In this document: piece after piece, positions 42,162 through 51,008 of the stretch
Layout: every line of letters begins with the position of its first letter
Position numbering within the stretch: position 1 is the first letter of the stretch
Assembly (NCBI RefSeq): GCF_009806575.1
Contig: NZ_CP047096.1
Location: 62,001 to 126,000, forward strand
DNA from: Rossellomorea marisflavi
GTDB taxonomy: Bacteria > Bacillota > Bacilli > Bacillales > Bacillaceae_B
Direction of reading: 5' to 3'
Length of the DNA stretch: 64,000 bases
Made by a program: the position numbers and the translations under genes
The notes under the pieces: model-generated
What the model saw: the letters and a program-made list of their open reading frames with translations, nothing else
What the model was told of the DNA's origin: nothing
Database searches by the model: none

Positions 42162-43028
42162 ATGACTTTTAAATTTAATTTCACCTATGATTTTGAACAG
42201 TATTTAATTCATGAAAAAAAATTCTCTTCAACTACACTTAATCAATACACTTATACTGTGGAAATGTTCTTTAACCATTTAAAACATAAGTATAAGAAAT
42301 CCTTTATAGATCCAATTGAAGTTCAACCAAAAGATATCCGAGGATTTCTGGAAGAAAGAATAACTGCTGGAACATCGATCTCCACTGTAAACAGATATGT
42401 TTCCAATATAAAAACATTTTTTGATTACCTATGGGCTAAGGGAAAAATTGTGATTGATCCCGCAGTTAAGATAGAACGGTTTAAAGTTGATCGTAGAGGA
42501 GTTAAGCATGTCGAGTATTCAAATGTAATTAAAATGTTCCCAACCATAATGAACAGTCATAAATATCCTGTAATACTAAAAGCAATATATGTATTAGCGA
42601 TGCATGGGTTTAGAGCAAAAGAATTCCATATCCTAAAAAATGAAGTTTTTGAAGAGGACCAGGACATTTTTATCAGGACACCTAAACGAAGTATTGTCCT
42701 TAAAGGAGAAGAAGCAAGTATATTTAGAGCTCACTTTTATAATTCCTTGTTTGATTCGTCTGAATATGTATTTACTACAAAAAAGAACTCAACAGGTGGT
42801 TTTGCCCCTATAGAATATGAGTCCTTGTACATGTACATTGGATATATTAGAAATGATTTTAATCTTGCTGTTACCTTTAATCTTGAAAACATAAGGATTT
42901 CGTACGCGTATCACTTATACAAGCAAAAAAATTATACAGTCGATGATTTAGCAGAAGAACTTGGAATACAGCGCTTAAGTGCTGCAGGGCTATTGGAAAC
43001 AACTCTTGAAAGATATGAGGCTGAATAG
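42162..43028 (+). CDS. Tyrosine recombinase/integrase-like protein, degenerate catalytic core
   Basis: 288 residues from the ATG after AGAGGTG. SAM-like core-binding domain (about 5-90, with FLEERITAGTSISTVNRYVSNIKTFFDYL) and a catalytic-domain remnant: the first Arg in HGFRAKEFHIL (about 150), a second-Arg region reading ENIRISYAYHLYK where HxxR should be, and a terminal RYEAE offering a tyrosine. The usual histidines (HxxR and LGH) are not visible. It may be a shortened XerC-like resolvase or an inactive DNA-binding derivative. Beside the candidate origin, where multimer resolution would be useful. Confidence 0.65.
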   Translation: MTFKFNFTYDFEQYLIHEKKFSSTTLNQYTYTVEMFFNHLKHKYKKSFIDPIEVQPKDIRGFLEERITAGTSISTVNRYVSNIKTFFDYLWAKGKIVIDPAVKIERFKVDRRGVKHVEYSNVIKMFPTIMNSHKYPVILKAIYVLAMHGFRAKEFHILKNEVFEEDQDIFIRTPKRSIVLKGEEASIFRAHFYNSLFDSSEYVFTTKKNSTGGFAPIEYESLYMYIGYIRNDFNLAVTFNLENIRISYAYHLYKQKNYTVDDLAEELGIQRLSAAGLLETTLERYEAE

Positions 43029-43034
43029 TATAAT
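43006..43034 (+). promoter_or_regulatory. Promoter of leader B4 inside the recombinase gene's end
   Basis: TTGAAA, 17 bases, TATAAT, a near-consensus promoter overlapping the last codons of the recombinase. Confidence 0.8.
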
Positions 43035-43049
43035 TTTCTTAATTGAAAA

Positions 43050-43113
43050 TTTAATGGGACAACACCCATAAATTCACACATGATTTAATTGTGTGGATTT
43101 ATGGGTGTTTTTC
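43050..43113 (+). promoter_or_regulatory. Leader element B4 (attenuator)
   Basis: AUUUAAUGGGACAACACCCAU: mini-hairpin AUGGG-ACAACA-CCCAU (43054-43069) overlapping the 5' arm of a terminator (43061-43111) with inner CACACA/TGTGTG pairing and end AUGGGUGUUUUU. Plus-strand copy of the B design. Confidence 0.8.
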
Positions 43114-43132
43114 TGTGAAATGGAGGGAAATG

Positions 43133-43735
43133 ATGAAGTCACATGAAAGCCGACATATAGCATTACACAATTTAACTGTCGGTGGACTTATTGGAGAAGG
43201 AGAAATTTCTTTTGAGGATCCATTCAGGATTGAAGTTAACTTAGAAAACAATAAACTTGCCTTTATTCACAATTACATTTCTGAGAATGAATTGGATTCA
43301 TTGGTCCAGGTAAACTTAAAGAGGAACCAATTAACCATATACACCCAGCAAAAAGAATTTACACATTGGTACAAAAACGAGCAGAAAGTTTACGTCTCTT
43401 CAGATGTTACATACAAGTCTATATTGATTGCACTAATACTGTTTGGAGACAGGAAAATGGAGAGCTTGTCGATCCACACTAGTGTCGCATCTAAATATTT
43501 ACCTACAATGGCTTATAGCCTTGAAAAAATACTTAAAGTACCAATTTATGCTGCGACTAAAGAATTGAAGCTCTTTAACACCAATAATCTATTTCTTAAC
43601 GCACTTATGCATCTATCTCTTATTGAGTGTACTGAGCTTGCAAATTTCCTTACTATATCGGAAAAAAGGGAATTAAGGAATATTTTGAAGGATGTAGAAG
43701 AATGCGAAGGAGGTTTAATGTATGGGACTTCGTAA
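43133..43735 (+). CDS. Hypothetical protein, first gene of the B4 operon
   Basis: 200 residues from the second of two tandem ATGs after GGAGGG. Soluble, beta-rich N-terminal half and helical C-terminal half; family unknown. Its stop overlaps the lipoprotein start by 14 bases, so the two are coupled. Shares its leader type with the transfer operons. Confidence 0.65.
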   Translation: MKSHESRHIALHNLTVGGLIGEGEISFEDPFRIEVNLENNKLAFIHNYISENELDSLVQVNLKRNQLTIYTQQKEFTHWYKNEQKVYVSSDVTYKSILIALILFGDRKMESLSIHTSVASKYLPTMAYSLEKILKVPIYAATKELKLFNTNNLFLNALMHLSLIECTELANFLTISEKRELRNILKDVEECEGGLMYGTS

Positions 43736-44393
43736 TGTTTTATTATTTACAATACTTAGTTCCAGCTTAGCTGTTGCTGGTTGCAACAATCGAATTGTTA
43801 ATGAAGCTAATGCAGTTGGTGAGAAAAACAGTGAGATGGCCGCTAAAGCTGAACAAGAGAAAGAACAAAAGGTAGAATCCCAAAGAGAAATATATAAAGA
43901 AATGGAAAAGCCTATTGACGAAGTAATAGAAAAAATAGATAAAGACAAGAAAAAAGTGGTGGATCCGAAAGTAATTGAAAAAGCCACTTATACTAACCCT
44001 GAAGAATTTTCAAAGAAATTAGGGCAGGTATTATATGAATTTAGTACTGGAGAATTATCTGTTGATGACTATTATAATTTTCTGACCAGGAACGCCTCAG
44101 ATGACTTTCTTAGTCAGTATTTGCCTAACGAAAGTGCAGGCACTCTATTTCTAGAGAATGTTCAATCGTTGCTGATTGATAAGCTGCCTGAATTAAAAAA
44201 AGGGTATACGATTTCCGAGCTAACCTACGACAGGTTTGAAAAAGAGGCTTACTTCTATCGAAAGGTCACAACCGTAAAAGATGATAAGCCAATTTATTAT
44301 ATATCGACCATAGTGAAAGAGGGCGATAGTTGGAAATTTCAAGACGATAGCCCGTCACCGCCTTTTGAACAAGAAAATGATTTGGAGGACTAA
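43722..44393 (+). CDS. Lipoprotein
   Basis: 223 residues. Signal sequence with lipobox LAVAGC (Cys20) predicts lipid anchoring on the outer face of the membrane. A charged coiled-coil-like segment (about 35-80) precedes a globular domain (about 90-210, ending in YFYRKVTTVKDDKPIYYIST). GGAGG precedes the ATG. In the B regulon, so perhaps a surface part of the transfer machinery. Confidence 0.75.
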   Translation: MGLRNVLLFTILSSSLAVAGCNNRIVNEANAVGEKNSEMAAKAEQEKEQKVESQREIYKEMEKPIDEVIEKIDKDKKKVVDPKVIEKATYTNPEEFSKKLGQVLYEFSTGELSVDDYYNFLTRNASDDFLSQYLPNESAGTLFLENVQSLLIDKLPELKKGYTISELTYDRFEKEAYFYRKVTTVKDDKPIYYISTIVKEGDSWKFQDDSPSPPFEQENDLED

Positions 44394-44396
44394 TCA

Positions 44397-45254
44397 ATGA
44401 TCAATGCTACTAATGATTTAACGGCATATGCAAAAGAGAAACTCACTTTACATTTTGAAAACAACGAAGACTTTTCAAGAGAATTTATGGCTTTAACCAA
44501 TTTTTACAGCAAGAAATTCAATCATGTTATTGATTCAGAAGAAATGCTCACGAAGTTCTATAACGATTTTTTTGAAATTGCTAAGAGTCAAATTTTTCAA
44601 GGGTATTATCTGATGCTGCAAATCATGTACGATGAAAAGAATGAAATTGAGGATGATTTCTTAGCACAAGATTTAGGAACTCTTAAAGATGAAATACCTT
44701 CACTTTTAAGACAAGGATTTGGTGTTGCTCTTGAAAGTGTGAAAAAGACGGAGAACGCACACAAATTATCCATGTGGCTAGTCACAAACTTTGAAAATGT
44801 ATATGACTTAATAAATCAAGTGTTCTTTGATCTTCTATGCACTGGTAGTTTATATGCCCTTAGTGATGAAGGTCATCGAAGGGGGTTATCTTCATCTGGA
44901 CAAGAAGATACCCCATTGCTTATGGGGTCACCTTTGGCTAAGACATTTATAAACCCTCAAATTTATATGGTACCAACCGCTAAAGGGGAGGATTATGAAA
45001 TGTGGGATCTTAGATGGTGGTCCAGCTTCAAAAGTGATGAAAAAGCCGGAGGAGCGACTATTCTGAATATTGAAAGTGAAGAAAGTAAACAGTTTATTCT
45101 GAGTGTGGATCTCCATCAAACCGTCCACTATTCAGAACGTGAAGATCTGGTGGCCACCCTTTCTGCTTTGTTATCAGTAAGAAACAACGTCCCTCAGCAA
45201 AAGATTTTCATTAATGTTAGTGTAGTGGATGATTATATTCTCGTCCAAATTTAA
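44397..45254 (+). CDS. Hypothetical protein (285 residues)
   Basis: Unrecognised soluble protein; helical first half (FYSKKFNHVIDSEEMLTKFY) and a strand-rich second half. GGAGG eight bases before the ATG, three bases after the lipoprotein stop. Third gene of the B4 operon. Confidence 0.65.
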   Translation: MINATNDLTAYAKEKLTLHFENNEDFSREFMALTNFYSKKFNHVIDSEEMLTKFYNDFFEIAKSQIFQGYYLMLQIMYDEKNEIEDDFLAQDLGTLKDEIPSLLRQGFGVALESVKKTENAHKLSMWLVTNFENVYDLINQVFFDLLCTGSLYALSDEGHRRGLSSSGQEDTPLLMGSPLAKTFINPQIYMVPTAKGEDYEMWDLRWWSSFKSDEKAGGATILNIESEESKQFILSVDLHQTVHYSEREDLVATLSALLSVRNNVPQQKIFINVSVVDDYILVQI

Positions 45255-45322
45255 AAACAAAAAGAAGCTTTCTTCAAGATAACGAGTTACGACTTGAGTT
45301 GCTTTTTGAATAAATAACTTGG

Positions 45323-45357
45323 AACTGACTTATGAATCGTTATAGGTCAGTTTTTGT
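45323..45357 (+). terminator. Terminator of the B4 operon
   Basis: AACTGAC / GTCAGTT stem then TTTTGTTTT. Confidence 0.7.
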
Positions 45358-45370
45358 TTTGCAATAAAAA

Positions 45371-45391
45371 ACCACCTAAATTCAAGGTGGT
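45371..45391 (-). terminator. Terminator of the DUF4352-like gene
   Basis: ACCACC / GGTGGT stem; on the minus strand TTTTTTATTG follows. Convergent with the preceding terminator. Confidence 0.65.
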
Positions 45392-45449
45392 AACAATAAG
45401 TAATTCATTCAGGTGAGGTTTATCTCTCTTCATATAGAACTATGATTAA

Positions 45450-46079
45450 TCAATCAATGGTTACGTCTATATAGACCTCATCTTTATAGACTAAGGCAAG
45501 GAAAGAATGGTTAACGGGAAAAACAAATTCGATTTCACCTGAGATCTCTTCTCCCGGTTCCAATTCTCCGCTTTTTAGCATGAGTTCCGAATTAGTTACC
45601 GGGTTTATGCGTTTCCCTTTTTCATTACCTTGGTCTTGTACCAATGTAAAATCAGTAGGGGAATAGTGCACTGTGTCTTCGCCAATATTTTTTATGGTAA
45701 TACCTGGGCGAATCATTTTTCCATCGCTAAAGAACACTTTGTTAACAGATATCTCAACGTCATCATGTTTGACGGGATAACCATAATCATACACTTCTTC
45801 TGGCGCCCAATCAGGCTTGTCGACCTGGCTTAAAGTGGGGTCCGGAATAAATGAGATTATAATTGCAACGGTTGCAATGATTAACGCAGTAAAACTAATA
45901 GAAATACCTGTGATTGCTTTCCATTTTGTCCGCTCCTTCTTTATCAATGAGATTATTCCAAAAATAATCGAAAACACTATAGTAATTAACCCCACGATAG
46001 GAACAAGACAATTTAACAAACCTATAAAACCAACTCCTAGGGAAAGGAACCCAAAAATATCACTTCTTTTTTCTCTCAT
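45450..46079 (-). CDS. DUF4190/DUF4352-type membrane protein
   Basis: 209 residues from the ATG after AGGAGGAG. Two membrane helices (about 8-35 and 48-75, with a DUF4190-like GFLSLGVGFIGLLNCLVPIV) and an extracellular DUF4352-like immunoglobulin-fold domain (about 95-205; HDDVEISVNKVFFSDGKMIR, FTLVQDQGNE, ELEPGEEISGEIEFVFPV). Common in Bacilli; role unknown. Own transcription unit. Confidence 0.75.
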   Translation of the reverse strand: MREKRSDIFGFLSLGVGFIGLLNCLVPIVGLITIVFSIIFGIISLIKKERTKWKAITGISISFTALIIATVAIIISFIPDPTLSQVDKPDWAPEEVYDYGYPVKHDDVEISVNKVFFSDGKMIRPGITIKNIGEDTVHYSPTDFTLVQDQGNEKGKRINPVTNSELMLKSGELEPGEEISGEIEFVFPVNHSFLALVYKDEVYIDVTID

Positions 46080-46308
46080 ATGACGTCTCCTCCTATTAGT
46101 TATTCTAATCTGTGCTAATGATATCCATCCATCAATCTCCAAAAATAACATAAATGGCTAGGGAATTCATCCTTTCTAACACAATTAATTCCATAGAAAG
46201 GTAAATTAGGATTGAAGTAGGCATATTCCTTAGCCCTAAACTCGTCTAGACGTCATCCCGCTTATCAACTAAATAAAGGATTGTTCATAATAGCCTGTAC
46301 CATAAAAA

Positions 46309-46346
46309 GAACCGCCTATCATGTACAAACGTACGATAAGCGGTTC
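46309..46346 (-). terminator. Terminator of the dnaN-E2-JAB-E1 operon
   Basis: GAACCGC / GCGGTTC outer stem with inner GTAC-AAAC-GTAC, then TTTTTATGG on the minus strand. About 50 bases past the last gene. Confidence 0.8.
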
Positions 46347-46397
46347 AGGTGGCTCTTAGAGCCCTTTAAACGTCAATGGAAGCTAGGGATGCATAGT

Positions 46398-47264
46398 TCA
46401 TTCTGGGATCATTTCTGAGCGCATATAGCCCTTCCTGGAATGAAATACCGTTAAGCTATTACTAATGGTTCCACAATCGAAAAGTTCGGCTACGTATGAA
46501 CTTAAACTAAGGGCAGCCATACGGTTCGTCACTAAGCGCTGAGGATCACTTGCAGATAGTTCTTCACACGAAAGTTTGGACGGTTGTTTGTCTGTGGGAT
46601 CGTCTTCTAAGATATCAGGATATCTCACCGCAGCTGGGTCTAAAATAGTCTTACCATTAATTTTCAGACCCGCTACAACTTGGCCAGTCCATCCAGACTC
46701 GTTGTAATCAATTAATTCTTGTGAAGTCCATTCACTCTTTGGTCTCGTTGGAAAATCAACAGGTATCTTGGTTGATTCATTCCCAGCATCTAAATAAAGT
46801 AACGTTGGGACCTTGTTAAAGAAGTCATGAAAGATTTTTCTTGTCCAGTTGTTATCAACACAACCAATTAGAATGGGGAGGACCATCATATCTATACTGC
46901 TGAAATTAGGAATGTTAATATACTCTGGATTATAGAGCTTCTGAAGTACATTCACACTTTCAACATAGTCCTTTGTATAGGAATGAATGTTTACACCATA
47001 AGCTGATGAGTACCGTTTGGCTAAGACCTCAGCTTTCTTTTTTCCTACTGTTCCTGGAGTAAATAACTGATTCTTAATATTCTTCTCCTCAATCGTATCA
47101 GGATCTGCCAGGAGTAAGAATCCTTTATCATCGAATTCTTGATACATTTGAGCAATCTGTTGTACCAGTGCTGATCCAGTTCCTCCAGTTCCGACTAATA
47201 CAGTAAGAGGAAAGAGTTTTTTTCTTTTTTGAGTTGCATATTCTTTTGCAAGTAAATCAATCAT
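46398..47264 (-). CDS. E1-like ThiF-family adenylating enzyme (PRTRC-like)
   Basis: 288 residues. Nucleotide loop GTGGTGS near residue 25, acidic LADPDTIEEKNIKNQLF near 52-69 and GCVDNNWTR near 137 are the landmarks of ThiF/MoeB/E1 folds, which activate the C-terminus of a ubiquitin-like protein by adenylation. No separate catalytic-Cys domain, as in other bacterial E1s. Start overlaps the JAB gene stop by four bases (ATGA). With the E2 and JAB genes upstream it forms the core of a PRTRC-type cassette. Confidence 0.85.
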   Translation of the reverse strand: MIDLLAKEYATQKRKKLFPLTVLVGTGGTGSALVQQIAQMYQEFDDKGFLLLADPDTIEEKNIKNQLFTPGTVGKKKAEVLAKRYSSAYGVNIHSYTKDYVESVNVLQKLYNPEYINIPNFSSIDMMVLPILIGCVDNNWTRKIFHDFFNKVPTLLYLDAGNESTKIPVDFPTRPKSEWTSQELIDYNESGWTGQVVAGLKINGKTILDPAAVRYPDILEDDPTDKQPSKLSCEELSASDPQRLVTNRMAALSLSSYVAELFDCGTISNSLTVFHSRKGYMRSEMIPE

Positions 47265-48235
47265 CTGAACACCTCCACAACTGATGTGTCATATAAGGCA
47301 GAAACATCAGAGAAGGGAGTTTCAAACACTTTACCAGGATCAATGTTATAATGGCGATTACTTGTTCGAGAAAAGACTCTAACCGTAATTTCAGGGAAGT
47401 AGTGATCTACACTTCCAATAATCGCGTATAGCATGTTCTCCTGGCGTTCATTCTGATTATCTAGTGATGATGGTGTGGTACTAAAATAATGGTGGCTATG
47501 AATTTCCATCACTTTAATAAATTTCCGCTCCATTAGCTTATTCGCAGTGACATAGGGTTGTTCTGTACGTTCTACAGTGTACCTAGAAGCCTCTTGATGT
47601 GGAATATCCATAAAGAACTCATTAAGGGCTAAATCGAAATAAATATCTGCATGTAGCTCCACTCCAAATGTAGCTGCAAACTCTTTGGAAAGAGTGATAA
47701 AGTCATTTAGTATGGAAGCAGGTATTTTTTTCTTGCTTGAAAGAGAGGAGTCTTCATAAGAAGACTCCTCTTTACAATTTAGTCCTTTCTTTTTTGCTTT
47801 TGGGATGGCCATTATCATATTTTTTTTCTCGATTTTGACCATTTCAGTGTAAGCAGCCACTAAATCAGGAAAATGCTTTTCCAAACGCTTACGGACATCT
47901 TCAGCACTAATCGGGTTAAGAGTAGCCTCATCTTCACCCTTTTTCTTAATAGGTAGCCCCGAGGTGATTTCTTCTACACTAAAGTAGTCCAATATAGGCA
48001 ATTCTTGACCAAGGTGATAAACGTAGGTTGATTGGTCAACATTAAACGGATCTGCCTTTTTTTCTGTGGGTTTGCTTGGACTAGCTGCAACACCTTTTTT
48101 TCTCTCTTCTGCTTTTTTAGCCATATCTTCTCTCCTAGCCATAAGCTCAGCTTCTTTTTGTAACTTTTCTTCAGCGTACTTATCCTCAATTCCAAACATT
48201 GAAAATATATCTGTCTGTCCTACAGTTTTAGTCAT
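47261..48235 (-). CDS. JAB/JAMM peptidase with N-terminal ubiquitin-like (PRTRC-C-like) domain
   Basis: 324 residues from the ATG reading MTKTVGQTDIFSMF, eight bases after GGAGG. The C-terminal JAB domain has EIHSH...S-S-L-D: His246, His248, Ser256, Asp259 in this numbering, the zinc site of deubiquitinase-like JAMM proteases. Residues about 68-152 (TYVYHLGQELPILDYF... NPISAEDVRKRLEKHFPDL...KAKKKG) match the pattern I know for PRTRC protein C, a ubiquitin-like family (Y-x-G-x-x-L, P-x-S-x-E-x-V, (Y/F)P-(E/D)-L, ending KG). If so this is a Ubl-JAB fusion, and no separate Ubl gene is needed. QTDIF at the N-terminus is clamp-motif-like. Confidence 0.82.
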   Translation of the reverse strand: MTKTVGQTDIFSMFGIEDKYAEEKLQKEAELMARREDMAKKAEERKKGVAASPSKPTEKKADPFNVDQSTYVYHLGQELPILDYFSVEEITSGLPIKKKGEDEATLNPISAEDVRKRLEKHFPDLVAAYTEMVKIEKKNMIMAIPKAKKKGLNCKEESSYEDSSLSSKKKIPASILNDFITLSKEFAATFGVELHADIYFDLALNEFFMDIPHQEASRYTVERTEQPYVTANKLMERKFIKVMEIHSHHYFSTTPSSLDNQNERQENMLYAIIGSVDHYFPEITVRVFSRTSNRHYNIDPGKVFETPFSDVSALYDTSVVEVFR

Positions 48236-48254
48236 AATGATTTCCTCCAATTAG

Positions 48255-48938
48255 TTATTTAGTTAGATCGAAAAACGCATCAAATGTTTTATTATGTGGC
48301 ACCAGTAATTCATCATTAAAATCTTTCTCAAAGAATGTCTCAGCAAATAATACATGCAATGGTTCTTTTGATAGAATCTTTTCACCATAGTCACTCGAAA
48401 AAGGGGAGTCAAAAAAATAGGAATGAGCTGCTTCCAATTCAGACAAACAACTCATATCTCTAATTTGAGTGGATCCCATACAAACTGAGCCGTAATTATC
48501 TACGTGTGAATATGGAAAATGAAAGACTTTTGTATCTTTCTTGATCGGGCCATTATCTTTTACCGCTACAATCCGTTTCAGTTTAATTTCGTAACTCTTA
48601 GAACCAGCATTAGCTTTCTCTACTATGAGGTACTCAAGAATCAATTTAGGAAAGCCTACTTTGTAATAATTTCCTAGATAATTGATGATCCATTGTTTTT
48701 TAGGAACCACACAATATAGTTTCAGAGAAAGTCCAATATGAACATATCTTATACAATTCGCCGGTAAGTGTATGCTTTGAGTCATAGAAGCATCTACAGA
48801 TTTAGATATGGTGTTGACGAATTGCGATAAGGTCATTTGATAATATTCATCACTCAATCCAGTTGTCTGTTTTATATCAATTGTATCCTCAAAATTAATT
48901 AGCTTATCGAAATCCATTTTCACTTCTAATTGCATCAT
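48255..48938 (-). CDS. E2-like protein (Prok-E2_D / PRTRC protein B-like)
   Basis: 227 residues. The block FPYSHVDNYGSVCMGST (about 142-158) is the conserved heart of the Prok-E2 family D: P-(Y/F)-x-N/H-V-x-x-x-G-x-V-C-x-G, with Cys154 the candidate thioester residue. Ubiquitin-conjugating-type fold is inferred from that motif and from linkage to JAB and E1 genes. Two tandem ATGs follow AGGAGG and overlap the previous stop. Confidence 0.78.
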   Translation of the reverse strand: MMQLEVKMDFDKLINFEDTIDIKQTTGLSDEYYQMTLSQFVNTISKSVDASMTQSIHLPANCIRYVHIGLSLKLYCVVPKKQWIINYLGNYYKVGFPKLILEYLIVEKANAGSKSYEIKLKRIVAVKDNGPIKKDTKVFHFPYSHVDNYGSVCMGSTQIRDMSCLSELEAAHSYFFDSPFSSDYGEKILSKEPLHVLFAETFFEKDFNDELLVPHNKTFDAFFDLTK

Positions 48939-49436
48939 TTATTCCTCCTGGGATGTAGTTAAAACTTTTGCTCTACTGCGAAATTCCAACAATTCCTCCA
49001 ATAGTGGGTAAAGGTCGGATCCATAGTACACGTCTATTAATAAGCCAGAATTATCATCAAGAGGAGCAATATCCACATCGAATTCAGCATCTGTTTCTTT
49101 AATAGTTTCTAATAGTTCATCCATAAAAAGAACTGAATCAGCAGACTTTAATACGTCCGAAAACTCAGTGTCTAGAAGGACCGCTCTAATCTCGCCCTCA
49201 TCTTTATTTGGTAAAGGAAACTCTGGATCATCATTAAAGTGACATTCAAAAAGTGATTTTAAAGCCATAGAAAATATTTCGGTCACTTCAGGAAGTCCAT
49301 GATGAACACTTGTCATAAATGTGCGGACGTGAGAAATGTCCTTTCCGTTATCATGTAAAATCTTAAGCATTGAAAGGCAATCCAAGCTGATTTGATATGA
49401 TTGGTAATCATAAACATCCATTTCTGTTATTGGCAT
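48939..49436 (-). CDS. Hypothetical protein in the E2/JAB/E1 operon
   Basis: 165 residues from the ATG reading MPITEMDVYDYQ, eight bases after GAGAGGG; an upstream ATG overlaps the previous gene and has its site jammed against it. Strongly acidic. Not recognised; PRTRC loci carry extra small proteins of unknown role, and it may be one. Confidence 0.65.
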   Translation of the reverse strand: MPITEMDVYDYQSYQISLDCLSMLKILHDNGKDISHVRTFMTSVHHGLPEVTEIFSMALKSLFECHFNDDPEFPLPNKDEGEIRAVLLDTEFSDVLKSADSVLFMDELLETIKETDAEFDVDIAPLDDNSGLLIDVYYGSDLYPLLEELLEFRSRAKVLTTSQEE

Positions 49437-49452
49437 TATAATAACCCTCTCT

Positions 49453-49806
49453 TTAGATAAACTCATCTCCGCAATCTATTTTCCGAAGCTTATTTTTTGA
49501 ATGTACTAATTCATTTGGTATATCCAGCAATAAATCAAGCTTCACCAATGCATTAGAAGGATCGCATATAAATGACTCTCCACCTTCGTCCCAGGAATAA
49601 GGAAGGCTAGCTATTACATCTTTAGCTTCTTCAATATCCTGGAGTGTGAAAGCATCAAAATCTATAGAAGAAGGTTTATCGTGATACCATAAATGTTTGA
49701 GGACCTTACCAACATTGGATATAGTCTTCTTACTGGTTACTTCTTCTAACGGATTTATCTTGTATTGTTCCAATTCAATTAAGAATTTCTCTTTAATGAA
49801 TTTCAT
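49453..49806 (-). CDS. Hypothetical protein (117 residues)
   Basis: Unrecognised, acidic, helical. AGGGTGATGAT precedes the ATG. Lies between dnaN (after a hairpin) and the acidic 165-residue gene; likely part of the same cassette. Confidence 0.6.
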   Translation of the reverse strand: MKFIKEKFLIELEQYKINPLEEVTSKKTISNVGKVLKHLWYHDKPSSIDFDAFTLQDIEEAKDVIASLPYSWDEGGESFICDPSNALVKLDLLLDIPNELVHSKNKLRKIDCGDEFI

Positions 49807-49822
49807 ATCATCACCCTAAAAA

Positions 49823-49846
49823 GAGAAGAAGCTCAAGCCTCTTCTC
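49823..49846 (-). terminator. Intercistronic terminator after dnaN
   Basis: GAGAAGA-AGCTC / GAGCTT-CTTCTC type stem (GAGAAGAGGCTTGAGC on the minus strand) followed by TTTTT, 11 bases past the dnaN stop. Inside the operon. Confidence 0.6.
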
Positions 49847-49857
49847 GTAATTTTCAT

Positions 49858-50988
49858 TTAGACTGTTCGGACTGGAAGGATTAAGTGGACTTCCTCTAAG
49901 TCTGCATCGCCTGTTGGTCCCATTAAGAATGGTCGCATACCCCCATTGAAACTAACCTCAACTACGTCACTATCAAGAGACTTTAACGCATCCAGAGCAT
50001 ATTTACAGTTGAATGAAACTGTAAAGTCATCTTCTCCTTCCAGGTTTTCATAGGGAATTTCAATGGTTCCTTTTCCTTTTTGATTATTGGCTGTCGAAAA
50101 CGTAGCGACGCCATTAACATTCAGTTTTACCACTCCTGTATCTTTAGAAGTATCTGATTGGGACGCTATATCCTTCAATGTATCGATTGCATCAAACAAT
50201 GCTTCTCTGTTAATTGTCATGACTGAACTATTTGTTGAAGGAATCAGTCGATTACAATCAGGATAGGTACCTTCTAATAAGCGAGAGAGGAAAGTAGTAC
50301 TATTATTTTTTATAAGAATGTGTAGATCATTCTCAATGAACATCTCAACATCCTGTCCGAAATCGAATACCTTTGTCATAGTATCAAATGCTTTAGCTGG
50401 TACTACAATCTTTAATTTTTCCTCAGAGGCTGCGGGCTGAATCACCCTGCCTAGCCTATGAGAGTCTGTGCAAATCATGCTACAGTTCCCTTCTGCCAAT
50501 TCAAAACAAACACCTGTTAATATAGGACGAGTTTCTGAATTGCTAGCAGCATAAGCAGTTTTCCGAATCAATTGATGGAATGTATGGCCCTCTAACACAA
50601 ATGATGGCTTACTTAAATCAATGTCAGGAAACTTAGGGTAATCAGTAGCATCTAGACAGGTAAAGTCAAAAGTTTTCTTGCCACTTACAACATTTAAAGA
50701 ATAGCCATTAAGACTAAAGTTAATGTCTTTATTACATTTCTTTACAATGTCAATAACCGGCTTAGGGATAACAATCTTACCTGGTTCAATTACATCAACT
50801 GATACATTGTCTACAGTGATAGTCTGACGAATAGTTTCAGTGCTATTGGACGCAGTTAAAAGGACCTCTTTGTTACTTACTTCAAGTAGCACTCCATTAA
50901 GTATGGGTATTGCACTGTTTGAAGCGAGAACCCTTGTTACTTTTTTCAATGCTTCTGTAATGGTCTCTTTATGAATAGTTAATTTCAT
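49858..50988 (-). CDS. dnaN: DNA polymerase III beta subunit (sliding clamp), plasmid-borne
   Basis: 376 residues from the ATG reading MKLTIHKETITEALKK; an in-frame TTG 15 bases upstream is the ribosome site itself. The three-domain clamp layout is clear: LNGVLLEVSNKEVLLTASNS near 40, RPILTGVCFELAEGNCSMIC near 165, TDSHRLG at about 180, and the C-terminal LILPVRTV, matching the LP(V/I)R end of DnaN. Clamps tether polymerases and other partners to DNA. A second clamp on a plasmid may serve plasmid replication or recruit plasmid enzymes. Confidence 0.95.
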   Translation of the reverse strand: MKLTIHKETITEALKKVTRVLASNSAIPILNGVLLEVSNKEVLLTASNSTETIRQTITVDNVSVDVIEPGKIVIPKPVIDIVKKCNKDINFSLNGYSLNVVSGKKTFDFTCLDATDYPKFPDIDLSKPSFVLEGHTFHQLIRKTAYAASNSETRPILTGVCFELAEGNCSMICTDSHRLGRVIQPAASEEKLKIVVPAKAFDTMTKVFDFGQDVEMFIENDLHILIKNNSTTFLSRLLEGTYPDCNRLIPSTNSSVMTINREALFDAIDTLKDIASQSDTSKDTGVVKLNVNGVATFSTANNQKGKGTIEIPYENLEGEDDFTVSFNCKYALDALKSLDSDVVEVSFNGGMRPFLMGPTGDADLEEVHLILPVRTV

Positions 50989-51008
50989 CTTAATTCCCTC
51001 CAATAAAA

